Source of the DNA: Gavia stellata | Taxonomy: Eukaryota; Chordata; Aves; Gaviiformes; Gaviidae | NCBI RefSeq assembly: GCF_030936135.1 | Contig: NC_082595.1 | Span: 100,109,334-100,173,333 of the forward strand | Direction: 5' to 3' | DNA: 64,000 bases | Shown: positions 40,301 through 55,300 of the stretch, piece after piece | Position numbering within the stretch: the first letter of the stretch is position 1 | How the letters are laid out: each line of letters starts with the position of its first letter | Made by a program: the position numbers and the translations under genes | The notes under the pieces: generated by a model | The model's input: only the letters and a program-made list of their open reading frames with translations | Databases searched by the model: none | Told to the model about the DNA's origin: nothing

Positions 40301-43300
40301 TCATAATCTGAAATATTATAAGGTTGGGTTTTTTTATTAGAGAAGAATCACTAAACTAATTAGGCGAAGTAAGATTTGGGACCATGTAACTTGTTTTTGA
40401 AAACTGAGTCATACATCTCCTGCCTCCCACTTACATCTAGGTAACTACCCTGTAAGACTACGGGGCTTTAGGATAAATGAGGAACAGAGTACACACATTG
40501 TATATTTGGGTCCTATCAAAATTTTACTTGTGTTGTCTCTGTAGGCAAGAGACTGAATTAGAAGTCAGGAAGTCTGCATTCAGTTCCTGGGCTCTATGTG
40601 CTGCATGACCTTGAGCAAATCATTTCACCTCTTTGTGACATATCTTTCCCTCTGTAAATCAGAGTCAAAGAGGAGATGTGGTAAAATACTGATATCTGCA
40701 GATGAAAAATGCTAACGAAGACTCACTGTCATGGAGCACAATAATATATCTATATTTTTTCTTTTCTTTTGAAGTAAGGTCTCTTGTAAAGGGAAGGAGT
40801 TAGCATCTTTTTTCATGAATTACAGCTTATTTCTGCTGAAAGACATAGTGCATGAGATTTAGGTTTGTAAAAACATGTAGTAAAAATAAGAGTACTTTTT
40901 TGTGTGTGCTTGCAATACCTCAGATGAAAAAATAAGGTTGATTTCCTTGTGACTGGTCATGCCAAAGCTAAAACTGAAGGCTCATTATCAACATTACAAC
41001 AATAACATTTCAGTTCTACTACTTCAGAGCTCAGACAAAGCAGAGACAATGTCGAATATCTGCTTATTTACAACAGGACTACTGCCAAAGATGAGCATTT
41101 CAGCATAAATAAATTACATGATTAATAAAAAATTATGACTGCAGAACTTATTCCAGGGTAAGTGTAATACAAAATTATTTTAGTGTAACCATACAGTTGG
41201 CAGAAAAGCAGAGCTAACAAAGACAAATGAGTATCTGTGTCTGGAAGAAAATACAAAGAAAAAAAGACTGATCCTTATTTTGATTGCAAACAAGCTGATA
41301 CATTAAAGTACGCAGGTGAAGACAAATTCTAAATTTTGCCATTCAAAAGTAATTAAAATGATTATACAAAGTCATAAGCTTGGGCTGAAAAAAAGCTGCA
41401 GACTAGTATTCTCAAACCTACAGAATATTAAAGAAAAGTCACTCTTACATCAATCTTTGATGTCTTTGAGAAAGCTCCCACAGGATGAACGTGATCGTAC
41501 AGAATAATAACTCCCACCATTACTCGCATGCAGAACATAAGGGTCTCTTCACTGGTGAATCGACTCCTGTACTCTCTGGAAAACAGAACAAAAGAAACAG
41601 TCTTGACTTTTTACTGGACAATTTTGCAAACTAGACTATGAGTGCATGAAATTTTAAGGTTGAAGATGAATCTCAGTAAGATTTTAAAGATCTTTGAATT
41701 GTGTAAGTCCTTGTCAATTTAGAAGGAAGGTTAGAAAGCAAATAAAGAAAAGTAAACCCCTTCTAATACCCCTTCACAGTTCAGATCCTCACTTCAGCAA
41801 AATGTCTAAGGTGATCGCTTCACAGAAGACTTCCATAGTTCATGAAAAATGATGGAGACTGATCATACTTGTGTTTAATCTCAGAAACACAACATACCAG
41901 GAACTCAAAGGAAAGCTACTCTTTTTGCTTAAATTCCCACTTTGAAACAGTTAACATTTAAGTGGGATCTAATTTCAGCAGCTAGTAAGTTTAGGGCTTC
42001 ACCTAGCTGGATCATAGTCATTGCCCTCTCTCTCTCTCTTTCTCTTTTCTACATCCATAGGCAACTTCAGCAACTCAGGTTCACCGAGCATCTAAAATGT
42101 TGTGGAAGCTCACTAGATAGAACTGAACTGAACTCACTCCAAACAGTTTTTCTTTGACTTTTCAATTCCAAAATAAGAACATGGATGGCACAGGTAAGAC
42201 AGCCCCTATCAGCTCTAATCCCTGAAACCATGATCAGGAAATGGAAAATTAACTACAGCAAAGAAAAACAGAAATCCTGAAAAACATGTTACCAGAATTT
42301 TTCTAACAAATACTATTTTAAGTAGATAATAGATAGATTTGTCTACTGTTGTTCATTGGTTTTCAATATAAAATTTGATTTTTTCACTTAAAGATATCAT
42401 TAAAAATAATAAAATCTGTACAATACTACTTCTCAGTTTAGAATAACTTCAACTTTTATTCTTCTGTCTAAATAACACAGCATCATAACATGAACAGATT
42501 TAAAGGCTACAGACATTTTGATGTGAAAATGCTTGATTATCCCACAATTAGAACTAAGTATCAGATAATCTTCTGGTAGACAACTCACAGCTTTCTGTTT
42601 CTCTACTTTTGCCAAAAAATGAGCTGACACATAAGGTTACTTTTCAGTGACTACTTCTATGATGCCCTGAGATTGTGAGATGAGTCCCACCAGCTACATA
42701 CACTTCTCCAGAATTTTCATAAACAAACACAATACTTCAGGAATTCTACCCTTTCCATGGCATCATGAACAAACAATTCAAAAACAGGAAGATTACCTTG
42801 ACTCTATCTTGTATGTGTTTTCCACTCAAAGAGACATCTAACTTAAAAAATACTTGACTAAATGCATAAACAATAGTTACCCCACTGGCTATACCTATGC
42901 TAGCAGCTAAGAAAACAACTGTACAGTTTCCATACAGCTGAAGTTTCTCATATCCAGAGTAAGATGGCTACATCCAAAAAAGATCTACTCAGATCAAAAT
43001 AGCCCCTGTGTATCATTTATGAAAGTGCTACTTGGAAAAGCCAAAATCTTGCCCCTAAGTGTGCTAAAAACTGAGCAGTGTGGGCAATCAAGAGACAGTA
43101 GCTGGCCTGTGGCCCTGGTTAGACTCGACACAGACACTGAAGCCTATGAGCACATAAGATTACACTTGTATTTTAACCTTTTGTTGAAACACAGGCTAAC
43201 CATGTGAGCTCTCCCTAACAAAACTCAATGCTGATTCATGAACAGTATCATAAGGTGGTTAAAACAGGAGGCCAGGCTTTCTAATACCAGGTCATGCTTT

Positions 43301-46300
43301 TTATACAAATGTGATAACAACTTAAGGCAAACATACAGGAATTAATTAGGAAAAAAATGTGTTTATCCCAGGTGGCTACTTAAAATACAATACAAATTCT
43401 CTCATACAAGAAAAACAAAATTTAAGATAAAACTTACGGTGTTTCCAACATGACTTTACATACGCTAGCCATAGTACTTAGACAGTCCGTCGTATTTTCA
43501 ATTGGTAACGTTTTGTTCTAGAAGGGTTAAAAACAGCCATTGTTCAGTAAACCATCTTGTAAAATTAAAATCAAGAATGTCTGTATTAGACTTTTTCTCC
43601 CCCATTACCTACTTCTGATACAAAATGTGTAGTTGCATTACTGAGTGTTTTCAGCATTGGTGTGGCTTCTGCATAAAACAGGGACATCCTATTGGCCATT
43701 TCATTGTTTACTTCATTCTCGATGTCTAGCTGATGAAAACATGACAAAAAATAGTCAGTAAAACTCTTTAAAATCTTGCCGGCAGCAAGAAAAAGATACA
43801 GTGCATGCTCGTGTCAGCAAGCAGATTGTTGCATGAATAGTTCCACTCTAACCACTTCATCTGGACTGCTGATTAAACTCTTGGTGGGAAGGAGAGAACA
43901 TGACAGCTAGTGAATCGAAAGAAAAAACATTACCACAAATGGTATAAATGCACACTGATAAATACCTCAGTGTGAACAACAGATCACATTTTATTTACTT
44001 ACGTGCATGTTGTTTATTCTGTTGCGACTTATTGTCCGCCTATAATAACTGAAGTCATTCTGAATTGCTGGGTTTCTCATCTTAGAGGAAGACAAATAGG
44101 AAATAATCAGTTTTGGTTCAAAATACATGGAAAAAATCAGCACGTATTAAAAGATTTTATTAACCTTAAGTTCATCAAAACGAAGAGTAAAATGTAAGAT
44201 TTCTGCAAACTCTTTCGCTAGAGCCTGTTCCCGTTCCAGGTGCTGAGTCGGAGTATAAGGTGGGCACGTCAAGGACTCCAGTAAGCTCTGCAGGGCTTTC
44301 TCTGAATGAAATTCAGAAGCACAAATTCTATTCAGTCCACATCATTATGACAAAGTTTTAAGTAAGTATCTAAATGCACTTTGTTTGAAGGGAAGGAACC
44401 CTCTGAACATGCAGAGCCCTAGTAGAAATGCTTTTTCTTACTATTCTAAGGGGAGAAACACGAGTCAAAGACACCTGCCTCTTCAGGCTCTCTACCATTT
44501 TCTCTCCATTTTGTATTACTGAGCTCTTTTCCCTTTTTATCACCCTTTGTCTGGCTTCGCTATCGAAAATTCTAGAGAAAGCATTTTTCTTGCGTTCAGA
44601 TCTTCAACTCTTTCTCTTTCATCTTCCCCAATCAGCCATCAGCTCAGTATAGAGATTATTCTCGTATCTCTGTTACTAAAAGTGTACTCTCAGGCACTGA
44701 TAGCAATGTAATTCAGCTGCCGCAGCTATAATTACTAGCGTAAGTCAAAAAGTGAAAGACTTAGTAAGCAGGATGGTATAGAAGAATTCCCTTGCATTAG
44801 GAACTCTCCCACTTTATGAATAAATTTTTGCACACTGGTTCTCTTCCAGAGTCCTAATTCAAGGAGTAATTAATTTTTTGCATTTGTAGGGATGACAAAG
44901 TAAGTGTAAGACATGCACAACTCTGGATTTTCACTCTGTGAGAGAGTTTATTGATACCCTTCTTCCCTTGTTATCCCTGTTTTTAAAAAGTCTCAAAATA
45001 CTATCATCGGTTTACATTCCTCTTAAACTCTGAAGGATCCAAATTACAAAAAATAAACTGCATTAATACAATACGAACCAGTGAAGTGCAGAAGAGTGGC
45101 AGGCACCAGAGAAAAACTTTATACAGTTTTATCACGCTCTTTGCTTGTACTCTATTTAGATAATGCAGATTTATTTTAAGTGACAAACTAACAAACTATG
45201 ATAATTTTGAAATTAAATGAAGATTAAAAATATGCCTCAATAAATGCAACTGCAGTTAAATGTCTCTTGATATCAAACAAAAAGAATAATAACCCTTTAA
45301 AAGTTTGTGGAAAAAGAAACTTCCTATTTCTTTATACATAAGCAGCCTAATAAAACAGAGCTCACCTAATCTGAGTGAAAACTCATAAAAGCGCTTCAGC
45401 CTTACAACCAGAGGACATACTGAATTCCATGCTTTTTCTTGCAGCTGGATATCATTGGGGTTTTGTATTGCCTGAAATGAAAATATTACTGTAAAGAACT
45501 GTGATCCATGAATAACAAGCAAAAGATGGCTTGGAAGTTTTCTAGTTCACTATTTTAGAAAGTGTTGTAAAACTCAGAACAATTATGAGAAATTACATTG
45601 CACCGGAAGAGGAAATTGGTGAGTTCAAAAAATACCTTTTTTCCCACCTTCCCTCTCCCCCCGTAACATAGTTATTTAAAATTATTCATTCAAATGCACC
45701 ACTGACATACAGCAATATGTTTTATCACATTATTTGGGGAAAAAATATGGCACAAACATCAGGAAAGACCTTTTGTATGATTTACTGGTTACAGAAATAG
45801 CCTTTTTTTTAAAAGATTCTGATGCTTTTGAGATCTTGAACATATTCAGATTCTTAAGTAACCAACAGCTCACACTAACAGTAACTGCAAAGCTGATACA
45901 GGGAAAGGTTTGGTCAGTTGAGCCAAATTCTAAGTTATAGTTCAGAACTGCACTTTGGGACCAGTTTCATAGAATAAGATGCCTGTAAAGTGGATGTAAG
46001 GTTATAATTTATTGTATTTCATTATTTCACTTACAGAGAAGAACAACTATTTTCAACTTTTTTTATAGTGTATTGCTGACATCTCACTATTATTTCTTCT
46101 ATGTCCTCAACTTTGACTTCTATATATGAAATGGTGTTTCTCAAAGTGAAAAAAATTACTAATTACTAATAATAAACGTAAAAGAAGTTCCAACAGCCAT
46201 CATTTAATGACTTGACATTAGGGCTTTATATTCAACGTTACACCTAATCTGTAACATATTTCCTAAATACAATTTTAATGAAGATTTTCATATTGTTTCA

Positions 46301-49300
46301 TAAAACGTGCTTGGATGCAGAACAGAAGCAAGGAACACATTGAGTTTTCCTTGATTTTGCTTCCAAAGAACTGTCATTAACATACATCTCTAATTTCTTG
46401 TCCAGCTCCTTTGTAAGCCTGAAGGTCTGCAAGCATACTTTCCGAGTCCTGTAAAACTGCACTGATCTGATTCCATACCTCCCTTTCTCCATCTGTGGGC
46501 TGTGCATCTAAGAAACAGAAAAGCAAAATGCACAAAGTCAAAAGGTAGTTGCAATATCAATGCAAGATTACTCAGTTCTACTTAACATTATATCCAGCTT
46601 GACTACGCGTAACTCCATTCTGATGTGTTTTTTTAAAAATACACAGTTATACTGAGCTGCCGTTCTGCTAACATCCAAGTTTTTGCGTTCTATAGCAAGG
46701 GAGAAAAAACAGTACCGTTTTTGTACGCTCTGGCTTATAATGCGTTTTCTCAAAACGTAGCATTTTAAAGTGAAGCAGTATCATAAAGCAACGTTATTAG
46801 AAAATAGGATAATGCATCAGTCCCTCTCTTTCATGAGCCCCACAGCTCTATTACAAAGGATTGTTCACTTTTCTTGCAGCTTGGGGATAAAATCAGGCTT
46901 TTCAGTGGATGGAGCAGTGGGATATTATGCCACTTTGACTTTCCTCCAGGATTCCTTAACTAGGGTAATTTTTCTTTCTCCTTTTTTAGAATACAGATAC
47001 AGTACTGTTAAAAATAAACATTTTTCTTATGTACGTCAGAGATCATTCCTGCTACTAAAATAAATCCAGTTTTGTCAATGATCAGTTTGTTTTCAGGGAG
47101 GGAGTGACCTGTAGACCTTTATTGTTCAGAGAAATGACATTTGGAAGCAGATCAATTTTCCCATTCAAATCCCATCTGATGGGATTTTCACAGCAGTGTG
47201 ATACCAGGGAGCGATGTTATGCCTAGAACATCGACACGTTAGACAAGGTAGAGATCTTCTGCCTTCTTTTCCTTTAAAACATAAAGATGACTGGCACTGA
47301 CTAAAGACTGGATGAATTGTAGTCAGTATTTGTAGAAACAATCACATTGTCCCAGCAGATTTCTACAGGGACACAACTTCTTTTTTTCCTTGAATTTGTA
47401 TTAGCTTGTAAAGATAGAATTCTAATTTTTATGGAAGAAAAAAATACTTTGGAGGTGAATCTTAGGACTTCAGGACTACTTGCTTGAATTAAAAGCAATG
47501 AGATACCTTCAATTCAAAACTCACTGATTAGAAAGAGCTACGGTACACATCTCTACATTAATAGACAAGAAATATTAAAAATATTTTTTCTATTTAGTCC
47601 TCTCACTCTCCTTAAGAAATGAGACACAGTTCTCCACCCATACATCAGTACAGGATCACTTACCCACCCCCCATTAGAACGAAATGAACTGTTTCACTTT
47701 GGAGAGTATGGAAAGAGCAGGCGTTCTCAAAGCCTTTCTCCAGGCCATTTCAGGTTGGGATAATTCATTTAAATGTGTCAAGTTCTCTATGGACCTTGCA
47801 CCAACCAGGGACGAATGGCTCAGACTTATGTGTCCGTAGCTTTGAAGCAACTAATACTTAAAAATCTTTTCTATATTCATATGTCACCATGAGTCCCATG
47901 AGACTGGGCACAGGAAACAATACTGATATGACTTTCCTTTTATCCTGGAACTTTTCCCTCATCTTGTTTAAAAGAGAGAATGAGTGAGAGTAAAAATAAG
48001 TTGAGCTTACTCAGCTGGGTTTAATATCCAAAATACTTCATGTAACTAAAAAATTCCACTATCCTCCAAAAAGTAAGGGAAAGTAGCACCAAAGGGAAAA
48101 ACTATCCCAAACAGGAAAATCCCAGCTGGCACCTGGCTGTTGAACCGACCTATCAGTCGCATTAAGTTTACAATGTTACTGACTGGTTGCTTCCCCAAGC
48201 TGCAAGAAATCTCAGGTACACACTGGAAGGGGTCTGTCACCTTGTGACTAAATGCTTCTGAGATTAATGAAGAAAGGGGTAATCTTGCTAAACAGTTAAA
48301 TAGCATAGAACAACAGAGTAGGGGGAAAGTAGGAGTCACCTATAAATCAATATCTGTATTTTAATAGTTAATTAAAATAACATTTTCAGTAAATATTAAG
48401 ACACAAAACAGAATAAGTAATTTATTAGTACAGTTCACGAGTGTAAAATTTACATGTTCAGGCCACCTGAAGCATGGGTTGGTTTACAAGATACTTCTAC
48501 GCTACTTTTTACAATTTATTTGCTTTAAAAAATATTAGCCCCTAATAGCAATGTAAACACTATAGACTGCTCAGCACTTTGGGACTTAAAAACGGCCTTT
48601 AGTAACACGCTTTATTGAAGTCTTTTTCAAATTTTCCCAATTCATCTTTTGGAAGTTGGAGGAAGGTTGAATATTTGAAACCCACTGAGCTTTCTGTAGT
48701 AACCCAGCACCTGGGAAGTAGGAGTAGGAGGAAGGTAGGCAAGCGGAAGAGGGAAAGAAAGGGAAGGCAGAGGAAGAGGGCTGCAAAGGCTACAGAGCAA
48801 CAGGCTTAGCTTGCATTGCAGAAGCGGTTTATATTTATGCTGAAAGTGTTTAGCTTAAAAATAAAGGTAGGGAGGATGATTCAGGCTTTTTTTAAAAAAA
48901 CATGCCTCTTACTTACGAAATATATGTTATGCAAATAGATGTTCTGATAAGACCATGGCCATGTTTCAAAAGAGATTTTACATTAAGATCTTGCCAAAAA
49001 TAGTCAACTAAAATACCTGTAATCGATCACTTCGAAAAAGATTTCATCTTGCTATCAACAATAATAATAGCAACAACAACAACAACTAAAAGCAATACAG
49101 ATTTCTTCAGGACAGATTTTGGCTTTTTAAATTGGTTTTCTATTCCAACAATACCAAAGCTCATTTCTCTGTTCTAATATAAAAAAATGCCACTCCTGAA
49201 TCACGGTGTGGAATCACTGCTTGGCAGTGCTCACCTCTTACCCCCGTACTGCCAGAGAACCCACACGGGCTTAAACAATTTGAGGCCATTTATAAATAAA

Positions 49301-52300
49301 ATCACAGCCACTGACTAATCCACATGGAATGCAAGCCCTCTCAATAATAAGTTACCATAATCACCAGACTTACTGCATTTCAAGTCTGAGTTTTGAGAGT
49401 GCTCATGATTAGCCGTCAGCGTACGCTGTCTTTAATTAAGACAAAATTGGAAACCCTTCTACCTCCCTTTGTCTGAGCATTTCCAAAGTCAACCCTAAAC
49501 CTAACAACTAAATGCATCCTCTACCAAATTATTTCAAGAGTCAGACCAGGTTTGACTCTTCCATATACAGATTCTACCAGCAATTTTTAATTTAGAAAGC
49601 AAAAATTTTAGCTCTAGAGAGAAATGCAATTCCATTGGCTCCATCAGAAATAACTGGGATATGATAATTCAACCATTCCATGAACAAATGCTCTCTTTCA
49701 TCTTTATACATGGTCTAGTCTATGTTTTGGATGGGGCTTCAAGATGTCATTAAAAAAAGGGGAAAGCTGGACCAACTACAATCCATTTATGGATGCGTTA
49801 AATATTTCAGACGCATGGTGGGGTGGGAGGGTGGAATCATAATTTTTTTTTTCTTAGAAAAATACCTGTCATTTATTTAAAAAAAACCTTAACGGCACAA
49901 CGTATCTACCTCATTCTTCACCAAGTGTGGATTAGAAAAAACATAGAAACTGCTATGTAGGTAAGAGACTAGCAGTCATAGGACAAGACTAAATATAAAA
50001 AAAATGGGTATGAAGCCTTTACCAATACAAAATCAAGTATAACAATATCTCAGTAATTAATTTTTATGAAGTATAACAATATCTCAATAATTAATTTTAA
50101 TTAAGAGATAAGACAGTACTAAAAGAAGCGCTTCCAACCCATACACACTTTCTGTATCTGAAATGCAGACCAAAAGCACAGAACTTTATTCCACCCTCAG
50201 TCAAACTGATGGCAAGTTAAGAGGATTCCCACTGAAGCCAATCAGTGCTTGCATTTAATTGAACGTGGAATCATATTTGTCAAAAACATCATAATCACCT
50301 GGCCTCAACAGCCTAGCAAGAGAATAGTGAGTAAAACAAGATGTCTGAGAGGCTCTGCTTTCAGCTTTTCTTGTCCTGTCCACTGCTGAACATAGCCAAT
50401 AATTCCACCAGCCACTGACAGCAAGTTAGAGAGCAGTATGTATATATATATATTTTACAGTATCATGCTAAAGTCCTATTTCAGGTTCGTCACCATGACA
50501 ATGATTTTTCCCATTCCAATCTGGGACACAATTAGACAAAAAGCTAGTTTATGCCCTTGGAAAAGATAAAAGGCATTACAGCTACAGTGAATAAAGCATT
50601 TCAGAAGGTATCAGAACCCACTATACTCCAGACATTAAAAAGAATGGTAAGTAAGAACTGTACCCTATCCATGATATAAGCCAAAATTCCAGCCTACACT
50701 GGATTTTTGCATTTTATCCTTTCTAAACTAGCTAGAACAAAGTGAAGCTCACTAAATTGTTAATACTTGCTATGGGCATGGTGCTGTGCCAGGGATATCA
50801 GCGCCAGGCTTCAGCTCCGTAGCAGACGTGGAGTGGACAGCCTCTCTCCGACGGAGCCGTAGCTTCTTGCTTAGGGCACGCTCTGCAGCACGGGAGACAA
50901 GAGCTTAATCTCCCACAAGCTGGATACAGATTACATCTCCAGCTTTGCTGCCTGTGGAGTGAGGGTATTAATTAATATCCTATTATGCAAAAAGTGGGCA
51001 GTTGCTCTGCTCCCAGATATGTTCTAATAATAGATGCTTTTAATCATAAATGAACATTGATAACTGAAAATTTCATGAATCTTTCTAGGGATGGGGGGGA
51101 ATCCTAGAAAATAAGTGTCCTTTATTCTTGGGGGCATGGGATTAAATTAGGATCAGGTAACAAGCCCACCTAGCTAACATTTAGGAAAAAGGGGAACATG
51201 TTCAGGTTAAGGTTAGAGAGTTTGGTCTTACAAAATGCATTTGTGTATGAGGACAGGACAGGACTGAAGGTGTCACTTAAGGACATCTCCTCCCAATAAC
51301 CTATAAGCTTTAGTCTTTTAGGTTCAAAACAACTTGTTGTTACCGCAACCTTCAAATTATTTCCAAGAATTCATGTGGAACTATTTGTTTACTTTGCCTG
51401 AAAAAGGCCCTCTATGGGCAGCAGCAATTCGACAATACATTTTCTGCAAAAAAGAGCACTCGTAAGCTGTTATGGGAAGAGTCTCAAATACGCAGAATTC
51501 ATTTACCTGTGACTAATTTAAACAAGGTCAACATCTAAAGAACAAAACAGTTCTTGAACTGACAAAATCCATTTGAAGAGAATTTGCCCTACGGGCTCAT
51601 GAAATCCTGAAACCCACAGACTCTCAAGACTTGCCATGCGCTCACTCTTCCTAACGTTATTTTTGAGTTGAGAGCTAAGAAGGAATTAAGGCAAAGTAAG
51701 TGGTATATAATCAATTCCAATACGTAGCAGTTTGAATTCGAACACCCACACCGACACAGAAGTGTAAAATGGCAATATGTTCACTTTCCGGGAATGAAGA
51801 GATTCTTCTTTTTTACACAAACCTTTCAGTAGACCTTAAAAAAAGAGTAATTTGGCTGAATGCATATAGTTTGCATTTCACCTCAAAGAAAAGACTTTTT
51901 CACCTGCATAGGAGAACACTATTCTCCATGTCACTTGCTGAAGTTACCACAGTTCCCATTTGTCCCTGTTTGCTTTCAAGGCTGGACTGAATGGAATTTC
52001 AAATTGCTTCTCCTTGCACAGATCCAGAGTAACTGCCTAACTCTACAATGATTACCGGAGAGCATACAGAACTGCTTTTGCTATACAACATTAACTGAAA
52101 TTAATGCTGGATTCAAGCTTTTTCAAGTGTAACCATGGAGTTCTGAAATTTGGTTCCCAGTCTGGAATCAAGAATAATGCCAGTAAAAGGTGTCATAAGA
52201 ATTGCAACTGATGATATAGACAGCTGCAGGAAAGGCGGGGAAAAGAAATGATTTTAAATTTTTTTTTTTGGTAGCTTAAAATTCTCTGGGGAAAAATTAG

Positions 52301-55300
52301 AACAGTTATTTGAAGAAAAAATGGAAGGTGAAATTTTGAAACATACTAATTTCTTTTTCTTTCATGATTGTTTCCCATTTTCAAATACAGCACAAGGCAG
52401 AATTTGAAGAAAACAACTTTGTATCAGGTGAGAAAACTTAAATTTTCTAAGTGTTCCTTGTTTTATGTGTCCATTTTTCAAGACCTCAAGAATTGCATAG
52501 AAGAGATGTATTGGAGGGACTAAGGCTAAATATGAAAAGAACAGGTTGGTGAAAAATACATAAGATTGAGAATGCAACTGATGAAAAACAATTTAATTAT
52601 TAAATATATGTTAAAACAAACAAAAAACCCCTCATAATGGTATTTTTCAAAAGATTCAATACAAGATGTCCTCCTCAAAATTTTAATCAAAACATAGAAT
52701 TCTGCCCTGGAGAACAATAATTCACAAGCAAACAAATTAACTTCTACTGCACAGAACAGCTCAACCTTACAACACATTGCCTATAAAATGTGTATTATTT
52801 AAGGATATTGAAGAGAAGACAATAAAATAAAAATCCTCTATGCCAACCTTACTGTGTAGCTTCAAGATGGACCTAAGATAACTAAATCTGTACAACTGTT
52901 TGCCATCCTCTCCTGCATTTCTATTCCAACCATGCCATCACCACGTCACCCTGATCTGATTGGAAGAGTACTTAGTAGGTAGGGGAGAGAGACAAAGTTT
53001 GGTGGGGTTTTTTTGAACAGCTAGTTCTTGGCAAGCTCGTTCTCCCATGGGCTGCAGGGGTGGCTTCTGTGAGAAGCTGCTAGAAGCTTCCCCTGTGTCC
53101 AATAGAGCCAATGCCAGCCGGCTCCAAGATGGACCCAACACTTGGCCAAGGCCGAGCCCAGGGTGGCAGTGCCTCTGGGATAACACACTTAAGAAAGGGG
53201 AAATACAGCTGTGCAACGGCAGCCGGAGAAGAGAGGAAATACAGCTGTGCAACGGCAGCCGGAGAAGAGAGGAGTGAGAACACATGAGAGAAACAACCCT
53301 GCAGACACCAAGGTCAGTGAAGAAGGAGGGGAAGAGGTGCTCCAGGCGGCGGAGCAGAGGTTCCCCTGCAGCCCCTGGTGAAGACCATGGTGGGGCAGGC
53401 TGTGCCCCTGCAGCCCATGGAGATCCACGGGCTCCAAGCAGGTGGACGCCTAAAGGAGGCTGTGACCCCGTGGGAAGCCCACGCTGGAGCAGGCTCCTGG
53501 CAGGACCTGTAGACCTGTGGAGAGAGGAGCCCACGCTGGAGCAGGTTTGCTGGCAGGACTTGTGACCCCGCGGGGGACCCATGCTGGAGCAGTCTGTTCC
53601 TGAAGGACTGCACCCCATGGAAAGGACCCATGCTGGAGCAGTTCATGAAGAACTGTAGACCATGGGAAGGACTCACGTTGGAGAAGCTCATGGAGGACTG
53701 TCTCCTGTCAGAGGGACCCCACGCTGGAGCAGGGGAAGAGTGTGAGGAGTCCTCCCCCCGAGGAGGAAGGAGCGGCAGAGACGTGTGATGAACTGACCGC
53801 AACCCCCATTCCCCGTCCCCCTGTGCCACTCAGGGGGAGGAGGTAGAGAAAATCAGAAGTAAAGTTGAGCCCGGGAAGAAGGGAGGGGTGGGGGTAAGGT
53901 GTTTTAGGATTTGGTTTTATTTCTCATTATCCCACTCTGATTTTGATTGGTAATAAATTAAACTAATTTCCCTGAGATGAGTCTGTTTTGCCCGTGACGG
54001 TAATTGCCGAGTGATCTCCCTGTCCTTATCTTGACCCATGAGCCTTTCGTTATATTTTCTCTCCCCTGTCCAGGTGAGGAGGGGAGTGATAGAGCGACTT
54101 TGGTGGGCACCTGGTGTCCAGCCAGGGTCAACCCACAACACTATCATTCACGATGGGTGCAACCATGTGTTTCTACATTTCAGTTCTAGCATAAGGATAT
54201 GAGACTATGTGGCAAAACCCATGGGATGACCCCTTTGGAGCAGCACAGATGAAATCAACTGTCAAATGAATTTAACACCTTAATGTTCTTTTCCCACTTT
54301 CTTTATATAAACACTTGTATTACTTTTGGCAATCATCAGCCCATAAAGCCTCTGATTTCTGAGGCATGGAGACAGATTGCATCTATTCTACTCTTGCGTA
54401 TGAGGAAAAAGGCCGTTTCTGTTTTTTGAAGCAATATTTGTGTGGCACATTGTATGCAGAGCAGGAAGAAGTATGTCACACACCTTCCTTTCAGGTACAA
54501 TACATACCAAATGAAAAGCAGCAAAAAAATACCTGGAGTATCCAAAAAATCTGTAAATATTTCAGAAGCAGTGCTGACAGATTTACTTCTGAGATTTCAG
54601 CTTATGGCTAATGAAAGAGTGCACAAAAACTAGAAAGCAATATCCTGATGCACATAATGAAATACAGTAACCACATCAACTCAACATATCCCTCATCCTC
54701 TGAATGGCCAACTGTAGTGACCATTTTCATCCATGAACTAGAACTGAAAACTCAGGCCACAGAAAGCCACACGTCCAATGAGCACTGAATCAGGCTCTTA
54801 TCTATGTGTACTAAGAGTGTCCTTTCACACTGTATGATGGCTAATTAAAGGAGACCAAAGCCTGCAACTACAGGTGTCTTCAGTCATATCTCTTCGACAC
54901 AATACAGATTTTGTGCCATAAAAACCTCCAGGACTTTATTTCAAAAGTAAAACATTTTAACCTTTCGCTCAGGAGTGTCAAACTCACTGAAATTTGGAGA
55001 TGATAGTTTTGTTCCTCTCTATGTGTATGTGCCTGACTAGCATGCCCATGTGCTTGCACTAACCACTGGTCACCTCCCGTGGGAGAGGGTGCTTCACCCC
55101 GTTCAGTTCTTGGCAATGACTTTTGGAAAAAAAACCACCTTTGCTGCCAAGGCAAGAAAAGAGGTATTTTTCCCTCTCACCACTACCTCTGCTCCAGCAA
55201 GGCTTCCCACTGCCAGACCACCTGCTTCCTGCCAAGTCTGCAGCCTGGGTCAGGAGCGCTTTCTTACCATCCAGGAGATGATGGGGCTGATTAAACCTGG

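Larger units (their letters stand above)
37348..41448 (-). other. CYRIA: CYRIA introns 8 and 9
   Basis: Intron 8 is 38802-41448 and intron 9 is 37348-38730. Intron 8 contains MIR-like SINE remnants (40540-40720 and, weaker, 39620-39700). Otherwise it is AT-rich sequence with no open coding frame of note. Confidence 0.9.
41576..46385 (-). other. CYRIA: CYRIA introns 2-7
   Basis: The introns are 45472-46385, 44302-45365, 44081-44164 (84 bp), 43730-44002, 43518-43612 (95 bp) and 41576-43437. A CT microsatellite lies at 42025-42040. No other gene or transposon was recognised. The very short introns 4 and 6 make splicing by exon and intron definition equally possible. Confidence 0.9.

Noticed and set aside
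52938..53829. ORFs of 226 and 171 codons on the minus strand and several on the plus strand
   Set aside because: They lie wholly in the GC-rich repetitive LTR and translate its repeated units; they contain no retroviral protein motif.
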